7,189 bases of DNA from Campylobacter sp. GTDB lineage: Bacteria > Campylobacterota > Campylobacteria > Campylobacterales > Campylobacteraceae. A model generated the notes under the pieces. That model was not told the DNA's origin and did no database searches. It saw only the letters and a program-made list of their open reading frames with translations. The stretch is from the NCBI GenBank assembly GCA_024680445.1, contig JAILCJ010000112.1:1-7189 (forward strand), in the 5' to 3' direction. The position numbers were made by a program, and so were the translations under genes. Shown in pieces: positions 1 to 5,636 of this stretch (positions are counted from its first letter, which is position 1; every line of letters begins with the position of its first letter).

Positions 1-81
1 AATCAAATTTGATAAAAAAATAGTTAAAAAATTCGCTTGTAAATAAAACATCAAATTTGGCGAAAAAAGTTTTTTAGCCAT
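1..81 (-). CDS. Start of an unidentified gene, cut by the left edge
   Basis: An ATG overlaps the stop codon of uppS in the arrangement TAATG, and the frame stays open for 27 codons to the window edge. The peptide begins MAKKLFSPNL and continues with a mostly hydrophobic stretch (FLTIFLSNLI), so it could be the start of a membrane protein or an uncleaved signal anchor. A GGTGGG run inside the uppS end lies 4 bases before the ATG and could serve as the ribosome binding site. The overlap and the continuing direction suggest it is the next gene of the glmU-uppS operon. Too little is visible to name a family. It could also be chance, because an open frame of 27 codons in AT-rich DNA is weak evidence alone. 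Confidence 0.45.
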   Translation of the reverse strand, partial: MAKKLFSPNLMFYLQANFLTIFLSNLI

Positions 82-752
82 TAAAGCCCACCGTATCGTC
101 TATGTTTTTGCATAAAATTTTCTGCGATTTTTTCTAATTCGGCTTTATTAAAATCAGGCCAAAGCGTTGGCGTGAAAGCAAATTCGGCGTAACTTGCTTG
201 TAAAAGCATAAAATTTGAAAGTCTAAATTCCCCACCTGTTCGTATGAGTAAGTCTATATCACAGGGTTCATCAAGAGCGTTTTTAAGGCTCTCTTCGTTT
301 AGTTCTTCTTTGTTTTGTGTGAGTTTTTTAACCGCTCTTATGATTTCGTCCTTGCTGCCATAGTTTATCGCTAGGTTTAGTTTTAGTTTTTTATTTTGGC
401 TAGTTAGCTTTTTTAGGTTTGAAATTTCATCTTTTAGATCTTGTGAAAAGACCGAAATATCACCGATAATGTTGAAATTTATGCCATTGTCTGTAAATTT
501 TTGCCTTTGCGAGCGTAAAAAATCCTTCAAAAGTTTTAGCAAAAAATCCACCTCGCTTTTTGGACGACGCCAATTTTCGGTGCTAAACGCATAAAGACTA
601 AGCACTTTAATGCCTTTGTCTATGCAAAATTCGCAAACTTCATGCACCACATTTGCACCTACTTCATGCCCTTTTGTTCTTAAAAAACCTCGTTTTTTTG
701 CCCAACGTCCGTTTCCGTCCATGATGATAGCTAAATGATTTAGCGAATTCAT
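81..752 (-). CDS. uppS: Undecaprenyl diphosphate synthase (cis-prenyltransferase)
   Basis: UppS adds eight isopentenyl units in cis to farnesyl diphosphate, giving the C55 lipid carrier used for peptidoglycan and for surface and N-glycan precursors; it acts in the cytosol at the membrane face. The 223 residues fit the family (E. coli about 250) and all signatures are present. MDGNGRWA at residues 11-18 carries the catalytic, magnesium-binding Asp12. YAFSTENW is at 54-61 and NLAINYG at 126-132. RTGGEFRLSNF at 171-181 binds the diphosphate of the incoming unit. YAEFAFTPTLWPDF at 188-201 holds the conserved Glu190. The protein ends in the typical HRRYGG. The ATG has a strong AGGGGG at 758-763, 5 bases upstream, which supports this start. 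It is the fifth reading frame of the minus-strand operon if the mini-ORF before it is counted. Confidence 0.97.
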   Translation of the reverse strand: MNSLNHLAIIMDGNGRWAKKRGFLRTKGHEVGANVVHEVCEFCIDKGIKVLSLYAFSTENWRRPKSEVDFLLKLLKDFLRSQRQKFTDNGINFNIIGDISVFSQDLKDEISNLKKLTSQNKKLKLNLAINYGSKDEIIRAVKKLTQNKEELNEESLKNALDEPCDIDLLIRTGGEFRLSNFMLLQASYAEFAFTPTLWPDFNKAELEKIAENFMQKHRRYGGL

Positions 753-826
753 CTTTGCCCCCTAAAATCCTCGTAAAATTCGTGTTTTAAAGTGTAGGCT
801 AGGGTGATAATATAAAATTTTTTCAT
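749..826 (-). CDS. Possible 25-residue mini-ORF between the 224-residue gene and uppS
   Basis: The gap between the 224-residue gene and uppS holds an ATG-started frame of 25 codons plus TGA. It starts 2 bases after the preceding stop (TAG AA ATG), has AAGG 6 bases upstream, and its TGA overlaps the uppS ATG as ATGA. The peptide begins MKKFYIITLAYTL and ends EDFRGQR, with a hydrophobic first half and a charged second half. The exact fit at both ends suggests it may be translated, at least to carry ribosomes into uppS. I recognise no family, and a frame this short in AT-rich DNA can arise by chance. Alternatives are a plain 5' leader of uppS, or the remains of a longer gene. Confidence 0.35.
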   Translation of the reverse strand: MKKFYIITLAYTLKHEFYEDFRGQR

Positions 827-828
827 TT

Positions 829-1503
829 CTAGCCTTTTATATCTAAAATTTTATTTTGCATTAGCCAAAATGGCTTTATTTCTGCAAGTGAAATTTCGCA
901 GTTAAACTCCGCACTTAGGGCGATAGCAACCTTTTTAAAAGCCGTTAAAATTCTCTTTATATCGCCGTCTTTTAGTTCAAAATAAATCGGTGCAAAATTT
1001 GAAAACAAAAGATAAATTTCTCTTGCGTCTTTCATCTGAAAAAGCCCGAAATTCCCGTTATAAACAAAGGGTATATGTATGATATTTTTTTGCAAGGCAA
1101 GTAACATGGTGGTATAAATTTCAAACTCAATTTGGCTTTTTGGATAAAGTAAATTTTGTTTTATATGTTCGTTTAGCCACGAAATTTCACTTTCGTCTAT
1201 GAGCCTTTGTATCAAATTTACGCCATCGCTAAGGAATTTTGTCTCGCTAAATTCTGGTTTTTCGTGTAGATTTTTTATGAGTATGCCATCGCCGCTGCTT
1301 TCAACTTCACCCCAATAATTCGCCCCAACACGCAAAGGGTTGCGACTTTTTGTGCTTAGGCTTCGGTTATGAAATTTAAGCATGTAGCGGTTATAGCCGA
1401 TTTTTTCGCTTACTTTTATAGAAACTGGCAAAGATGTATTAAGCTCTATGGGCGAAGTTTTGGCATTTGCTAGTTTTTGAATACGCGAAATTTTGCTTAT
1501 CAC
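829..1503 (-). CDS. Uncharacterised conserved protein, 224 aa, epsilonproteobacterial
   Basis: I do not recognise a characterised family. The position between coaBC and uppS matches that of the hypothetical gene Cj0823 in C. jejuni, from memory. There is no signal peptide and no clear membrane segment, so it is probably cytoplasmic. Residues 25-80 look beta-rich, with the pattern NRYMLKFHNRSLSTKS then PLRVGANYWGEVES, ending in KNL and a KPE. This faintly recalls the small beta domain seen in FliK-like flagellar hook-length proteins. The last 60 residues (YFELKDGDIKRIL, then an amphipathic helix, then ISLAEIKPF) have the strand-helix-strand order of a FliK-type C-terminus, but this is inference. 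The start is GTG, overlapping the coaBC TGA as GTGA. GGAG at 1512-1515, 8 bases upstream, supports it and indicates coupled translation. Confidence 0.85.
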   Translation of the reverse strand: MISKISRIQKLANAKTSPIELNTSLPVSIKVSEKIGYNRYMLKFHNRSLSTKSRNPLRVGANYWGEVESSGDGILIKNLHEKPEFSETKFLSDGVNLIQRLIDESEISWLNEHIKQNLLYPKSQIEFEIYTTMLLALQKNIIHIPFVYNGNFGLFQMKDAREIYLLFSNFAPIYFELKDGDIKRILTAFKKVAIALSAEFNCEISLAEIKPFWLMQNKILDIKG

Positions 1504-2669
1504 ATTACTATCTCCACGAGCTTTTGAGCCAAATTTGTTTTCGTATCAAAACCAAGATCGATAACGCCTTGTTTTGATATAAATTTTATCTCGTTTTCAT
1601 CGCTACCAAAGGCATTTTTTTCGCCTAAGATATTTAAACAAACGCCGTCAAGTCCTTTGTTTTTTAACATATTTTTTGCATTTTGCAAGGCGTTTTTGCT
1701 ATCGGTTTCGAGTTTAAAACCGATTTTTTTACATTTTAAGTCTTTCAAATTTGAAAGTACATCGATATTTTCGCAAAGTTCAAGGCTAAAATTTTTGCCA
1801 AGTTCGCTTTTTTTAAGTTTGCCCTCATAAGTTTGCTTGCAAACATAGTCGCTAACTGCTGCACACATTATCAAAATGTCAGCGTCTTTGCCTTTTGCCT
1901 TGCAAATGTCTAAAAGTTCTTGAGTGCTTTTAAATTTGACAACATCAAAAGGTAAAAAGTCCGTTTCAAAACTGGCTATCAAACTTACATTTGCCCCTGC
2001 GAAATAGCACGCATTTGCCAAGGCTTTTGCCATTTTGCCACTAGAAAAATTCGTTATAGCTCTTACGCTGTCTATTTTTTCTATGGTTGCTCCTCCGGTG
2101 ATTATGATTTTTTTGCCTTTTAAACTTTGCTTGCTAAGCATTTTTTTACACTCAAAAATTATGCTCCAAATGCTTGCAAGACCGCCTTTGCCTAAGTCTC
2201 CACAAGCTAAAATTTTATTTTCAGGTTCTATAAATTTTGCCCCATTTTCTTTAAGAATTTTTATGCTATTTTGGGTAGAAAAATGCTCTAACATTTTGTT
2301 ATTTGCCGCAGGTGCTATCAAAAGTGGAGCAGATGATGCAATCAAGGTTTGCATAAAAACGCTATCGCAAATGCCGTTTGCCAGCTTGTTTATCGTATTT
2401 ACCGAAGCAGGAGCTATCAAAACAAGATCCATTTTGCCGTATTGGATATGATTTATGCCGGCTTGCCAGTCTTGGGTTTTGCTAGAAAGAATTTTATGTT
2501 TGCAAAGTGCCTCCCAACTTTCGAGAGAGCAAAATTTAAGCACTCCGTCGCTTAATGCCACATAAACATCAGCACCTTCTTTTTTAAGAGCCGAAAGAAT
2601 TTCATAGGCCTTATAAAATGCGATAGAACCGCAAACGGCAAGTAAAATTTTTTTATTTTTTAACATCAT
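1500..2669 (-). CDS. coaBC: Bifunctional phosphopantothenoylcysteine synthetase/decarboxylase
   Basis: CoaBC couples cysteine to 4'-phosphopantothenate using CTP (CoaB) and then decarboxylates the product to 4'-phosphopantetheine with FMN (CoaC), two cytosolic steps of coenzyme A synthesis. The 389 residues match the fused form (E. coli 406). The CoaC half (about 1-180) shows CGSIAFYKA at 13-21, the catalytic His74 in INHIQYGKMD, IAPASVNTINKLANGICD at 85-102, and the active-site Cys156 in LACGDLGKGG. The CoaB half (about 185-389) shows KKIIITGGATIEKIDSVR, NFSSGKMA at 207-214, CAAVSDY at 269-275, EGKLKK at 282-287 and NAFGSDENE at 352-360. Two usually conserved spots differ: PAMN reads PAAN (120-123) and the GRM of the Cys loop reads GGL. 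It overlaps the end of glmU by 17 bases. Two ATGs stand side by side, so the start may be one codon later. Confidence 0.96.
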   Translation of the reverse strand: MMLKNKKILLAVCGSIAFYKAYEILSALKKEGADVYVALSDGVLKFCSLESWEALCKHKILSSKTQDWQAGINHIQYGKMDLVLIAPASVNTINKLANGICDSVFMQTLIASSAPLLIAPAANNKMLEHFSTQNSIKILKENGAKFIEPENKILACGDLGKGGLASIWSIIFECKKMLSKQSLKGKKIIITGGATIEKIDSVRAITNFSSGKMAKALANACYFAGANVSLIASFETDFLPFDVVKFKSTQELLDICKAKGKDADILIMCAAVSDYVCKQTYEGKLKKSELGKNFSLELCENIDVLSNLKDLKCKKIGFKLETDSKNALQNAKNMLKNKGLDGVCLNILGEKNAFGSDENEIKFISKQGVIDLGFDTKTNLAQKLVEIVM

Positions 2670-3960
2670 TTTTACCGAAAAATTTATAAAAAAAGTCCGC
2701 TTTATTGCTTTGCTTGCTTCTTGCTATCGCCAAAGAACCGCTTGGGATATCGTTAGTTATAGTCGAGCCAGCCGCTATCAAAACATCATCGCCAACATTT
2801 ACAGGTGCGACAAGTTGGGAATCTGAACCTACAAAGACATTTTTGCCAATTTTTGTTTTATACTTCGCCTTGCCGTCGTAATTGCAAGTGATAGTACCAC
2901 AGCCTATATTTGTTCCGCTATCTATTTCACAATCCCCAAGATAACTTAAATGTCCGGCTTTAACGCCATTTAAAACGCCTTTTTTAACTTCAACAAAGTT
3001 GCCGATATGGGTTTTTAAAATTTGAGAATTTGGACGTATGTGAGCTAGCGGACCGATATCTGAATCTTCGATAATGCTATCTTCTATAACGCTTGAACTT
3101 TTGATGATAGAGTTTTTGATCACGCATTTACCGATAATGCTAACATTTTCTTCTATTTCACACTCACCTTCAAATTTGGCTCTAACATCGATATAAATCG
3201 AGCTTGCAAGTCGCATCAAAACGCCTTGTTTCATCAAATCTTTTTTGATTTTTTCTTGAATCAAATTTTCGGCTATGCTAAGTTGAAATTTATCATTTAT
3301 ACCCATAAAATTTTGTTCGCAAACATCGACGGCAACGCATTTTAAGCCCATTTGATTTGCTATTTTTATGCTATCGGTTAGATAGTACTCATTTTGTTTA
3401 TTTTTGTTTGAAATTTGAGGCAAAATTTTATTTAAACTCTCTGTTTTAAAGCAGTAACACCCAGCATTTACCCTTTTAATAAGTTTTTGTGTTTCATCGG
3501 CGTCTTTTTGTTCGATGATATCTACGACTTTGCCGTCTTTTTCTAGCACTCTACCATATCCAAAAGGATCGTCTGCAACAAAAGAACTCATAGTGATATC
3601 AGCGTCATTTAGGCAAAGCGATTTTAGCTCGTCCGTGCTTACAAGTGGCATATCTCCGCAAGTTACAAGCACTTTTTCACCGCTAAAATTTATATTTTTC
3701 AAAGCCCCTGCCGTGCCCGGAAAATTTTGTAAATCTTGGGTAAAAATTTTTGTTTTAGGATAGGCTTTTAAGATAATTTCTTCTATGCTTTGCTTTTGAT
3801 GATACAGCACAACACCGACATCATCGCTAATCTCATAAGCTTTATTTAAAACATGTTCTATCATGCTAAGACCGCAAATTTTATGTGCAACTTTTGCTTT
3901 GTTTGATTTCATTCTGGTACCAAGACCAGCAGCTAAGATTATGACCGAAATTTTACTCAA
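2653..3960 (-). CDS. glmU: Bifunctional GlmU: N-acetylglucosamine-1-phosphate uridyltransferase / glucosamine-1-phosphate acetyltransferase
   Basis: GlmU acetylates glucosamine-1-phosphate and then couples the product to UTP, giving UDP-GlcNAc for peptidoglycan, lipid A and surface glycans. The 435 residues are near the family length (E. coli 456). The N-terminal uridyltransferase has LAAGLGTRMKS at 9-19 with Lys23, PGTAGAL at 81-87, CGDMPL with the metal-binding Asp103, NAGCY at 165-169, NEYYLTD at 190-196 and GINDKF with Asn222. The left-handed beta-helix runs from about 255 in hexapeptide repeats (NSIIKSSSVIEDSIIEDS), then HIRPN with Arg309, the catalytic His337 in AGHLSYLGD and TNIGCGTITCNYDG. 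The motif normally read as PKVLH is AKVAH here. The start is TTG: an in-frame TAA lies 15 bases upstream with no ATG between, and GGAG stands 6 bases before it. It is the first gene of the minus-strand operon. Confidence 0.97.
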   Translation of the reverse strand: MSKISVIILAAGLGTRMKSNKAKVAHKICGLSMIEHVLNKAYEISDDVGVVLYHQKQSIEEIILKAYPKTKIFTQDLQNFPGTAGALKNINFSGEKVLVTCGDMPLVSTDELKSLCLNDADITMSSFVADDPFGYGRVLEKDGKVVDIIEQKDADETQKLIKRVNAGCYCFKTESLNKILPQISNKNKQNEYYLTDSIKIANQMGLKCVAVDVCEQNFMGINDKFQLSIAENLIQEKIKKDLMKQGVLMRLASSIYIDVRAKFEGECEIEENVSIIGKCVIKNSIIKSSSVIEDSIIEDSDIGPLAHIRPNSQILKTHIGNFVEVKKGVLNGVKAGHLSYLGDCEIDSGTNIGCGTITCNYDGKAKYKTKIGKNVFVGSDSQLVAPVNVGDDVLIAAGSTITNDIPSGSLAIARSKQSNKADFFYKFFGKNDVKK

Positions 3961-3966
3961 TTTTGG

Positions 3967-3970
3967 CTCC
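3967..3970 (-). promoter_or_regulatory. Ribosome binding site that fixes the TTG start of glmU
   Basis: On the minus strand this reads GGAG, with 6 bases to the TTG at 3960-3958. No ATG or GTG occurs in frame between the upstream TAA and the conserved ISVIILAAG motif, so this site decides the start. Confidence 0.7.
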
Positions 3971-3990
3971 GTAGTTTAAAATTTGTTGCG

Positions 3991-3996
3991 ATTGTA
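3991..3996 (-). promoter_or_regulatory. Likely -10 element of the glmU operon promoter
   Basis: The minus strand reads TTTTTTGATACAATCGC here; TACAAT matches the -10 consensus TATAAT at five of six positions. Runs of T alternate upstream (ACTTTTA, then TTTTTT), which is the usual form of Campylobacter sigma-70 promoters, which lack a clear -35 box. Transcription would start near 3984, giving a leader of about 25 bases before the TTG start. This is pattern-based only. Confidence 0.5.
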
Positions 3997-4050
3997 TCAA
4001 AAAATAGCAAATAAAAGTTTGAATTTAATATCCTTTTAGCAAATATTAAG

Positions 4051-4056
4051 TAAAAT
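4051..4056 (+). promoter_or_regulatory. Candidate -10 element for the motA operon
   Basis: TAAAAT, one mismatch to TATAAT, lies 32 bases before the motA ATG and would give a leader of roughly 25 bases. A TTGAAT at 4019-4024 is too far away to be a proper -35 box. The T-rich and A-rich runs before it fit a Campylobacter sigma-70 promoter, but the region is so AT-rich that other -10 matches exist. I saw no clear sigma-54 or sigma-28 flagellar promoter. An AAGTGAG at 4076-4082, 6 bases before the ATG, is the likely ribosome binding site. Confidence 0.3.
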
Positions 4057-4088
4057 GACAATTTAAAATTTTTATAAGTGAGAAAAGT

Positions 4089-4853
4089 ATGGATTTAGGT
4101 AGTATTATCGGTTGGGCGATGACTTTGATACTAATCTTTGGTGCGATGGCCGTTGGCGTTGGTATCGGAGCATATATAGATATACCGTCTGTGATGATCG
4201 TTTTTGGTGGTACGATAGGCGTTATGATGGTTGGTTTTAAAATGGAAACCTTAAAAAATGTCGGAAAATTTTATGGAATAGCCGTTAAACCACAAATAGT
4301 AAACTTGCCAGAAACTATAAAAAAGATAGTTGATTACTCCACAAAAGCAAGACGAGACGGCATCTTGGCACTAGAAAATGATGTAAATAACGAAACAAAC
4401 GAATTTTTAAAAAAAGGTTTATCCATGGCGGTTGACGGCAATGAGCCAGACGCCATAAGATCTTTACTCGAAATAGACATGGAGCAAACCGCCGCAAGAC
4501 ACGGTGCAAATATGAAAATTTTCGATCAAGTTGGTGGTTTTGCCGGATCTATGGGTATGATCGGAACTCTTGTTGGTTTGGTTGCGATGCTTATGAACAT
4601 GTCAGACCCTTCGGCTATCGGTCCATCAATGGCGGTTGCCTTGCTTACGACGCTTTACGGTTCTATGATAGGTAACATTTTGGGTGGTCCGGTTGGAAAC
4701 ATACTAAGCGTTCGGGACGCCGATGAAGCCCTTGAAAAACAAATCATCTTAGCTGGTATCATCGCTATCCAATCCGGTGACAACCCGCGTACGCTTGAAA
4801 GCAAACTTTTGGCATTTTTACCACCAAAAGATAGAAAATCACAATTTGAGTAA
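4089..4853 (+). CDS. motA: Flagellar stator protein MotA, PomA-like (probably sodium-type)
   Basis: MotA is the inner-membrane stator subunit that surrounds MotB, carries the ion flow and pushes on the rotor protein FliG. The 254 residues match the family. Membrane segments lie at about 7-28, 33-50, 149-170 and 181-202, with a large cytoplasmic loop between the second and third. ARRDGILALE at 87-96 holds the Arg and Glu positions that contact FliG. The block MGMIGTLVGLVAML (155-168), then AIGP, then MAVALLTTLYG (181-191) matches Vibrio PomA as I recall it, including Thr160, Thr187 and Thr188, which correspond to PomA Thr158, Thr185 and Thr186 near the ion site. C. jejuni MotA has a different sequence there (MGLVGAVFGL). 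I therefore infer a sodium-type stator. Pro179 probably corresponds to the conserved third-segment proline. It is the first gene of the plus-strand operon. Confidence 0.95.
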   Translation: MDLGSIIGWAMTLILIFGAMAVGVGIGAYIDIPSVMIVFGGTIGVMMVGFKMETLKNVGKFYGIAVKPQIVNLPETIKKIVDYSTKARRDGILALENDVNNETNEFLKKGLSMAVDGNEPDAIRSLLEIDMEQTAARHGANMKIFDQVGGFAGSMGMIGTLVGLVAMLMNMSDPSAIGPSMAVALLTTLYGSMIGNILGGPVGNILSVRDADEALEKQIILAGIIAIQSGDNPRTLESKLLAFLPPKDRKSQFE

Positions 4854-4856
4854 AAC

Positions 4857-5630
4857 ATGGCAAAATTAATCAAACCATCTGAATGTCCTAAATGTATGCC
4901 CGGCTGGCTAGCATCTTTTGGCGACCTTATGTCACTTTTGCTTTGCTTTTTCGTTTTGTTGCTTTCTATGTCGTCAATGGACGCTAAAAAATTTGAAAGT
5001 GCTATCGGTTCGCTTAGCGGTGCCATGGGTATCTTAGAAGGTGGTGCAACCCCAGAAGCTCAAATGGAAAAAGACACAGATGTTAAGTCAAAAATCATCA
5101 AAAACAATACTCCCCAAAGGCTAAAAGGTAGCGTGGCACAAGCCTTACAAAGCGTAAATGAAATTTTAAATGCCCAAGGTTCGCCAGATATTACCATAGC
5201 CGAAACCGAGGACGGCTTTATACTTAGACTGCCTTCGTCCTTGCTTTTTGAAAGTGGCAAAGCCGAACTTGCAAATGCTGACGCAAGATTGTTTTTAAAA
5301 CGAATCGCCATGATAGCTACAAAACTTCCGCCAGAAGTTGAAGTAAATGTCATCGGACACACTGACAATATCGCACCGGGTATAGATTCTGTTTATAAAA
5401 ATAACTGGGAATTATCAAGTGCAAGAGCCATAAGCGTGGTCGAAGAACTCATACACAACGGCATTAGCGAGAAAAAATTAATAGCTAGTGGTAGAGCTAG
5501 TTTTGAACCATTTGCTAGTAACCAAACACCAGAAGGCAGGTTGCAAAATAACAGAGTCGAGATACATTTTACATCGCTTGACAAAACCAAACGAGATGCA
5601 ACCAAGAAAAGCATACTCGACACAAAGTAA
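4857..5630 (+). CDS. motB: Flagellar stator protein MotB, PomB-like, with OmpA-type peptidoglycan-binding domain
   Basis: MotB pairs with MotA, carries the ion-binding aspartate and anchors the stator to peptidoglycan. The 257 residues start with a short cytoplasmic tail containing Cys10 and Cys13, then one membrane helix at about 22-40. PGWLASFGDLMSLLLCFF (15-32) holds Asp23, equal to Asp32 of E. coli MotB and Asp24 of PomB. The helix is near identical to PomB (ADLMSLLMCFFVLLLS, from memory) and unlike C. jejuni MotB (ADFLSLLLALF). An amphipathic plug-like stretch follows at about 42-60. The periplasmic OmpA-like domain spans about 118-238, with VIGHTDN at 165-171, NNWELSSARA at 182-191 and NNRVEIHF at 231-238. 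The ATG lies 3 bases after the motA stop with only a weak GAG upstream, which suggests coupled translation. Confidence 0.95.
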   Translation: MAKLIKPSECPKCMPGWLASFGDLMSLLLCFFVLLLSMSSMDAKKFESAIGSLSGAMGILEGGATPEAQMEKDTDVKSKIIKNNTPQRLKGSVAQALQSVNEILNAQGSPDITIAETEDGFILRLPSSLLFESGKAELANADARLFLKRIAMIATKLPPEVEVNVIGHTDNIAPGIDSVYKNNWELSSARAISVVEELIHNGISEKKLIASGRASFEPFASNQTPEGRLQNNRVEIHFTSLDKTKRDATKKSILDTK

Positions 5631-5636
5631 AGCCCT

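Noticed and set aside
753..828. Separate promoter for uppS (TATATTATC on the minus strand)
   Set aside because: It resembles a -10 element, but such matches are common in this AT-rich sequence, and the touching reading frames argue for read-through from glmU.
2035..2555. Open plus-strand frames of 138 and 68 codons opposite coaBC
   Set aside because: They lie wholly inside a well-conserved gene on the other strand, overlap each other in different frames, show no recognisable domain and have no upstream signals.
3961..4088. Possible sigma-28 site on the plus strand (GCGATTG near 3988-3994 with TTTAAA upstream)
   Set aside because: The spacing between the two parts is about 8 bases instead of the usual 11 or so, and the CGATT overlaps the likely glmU -10 element. 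It is no better than chance.
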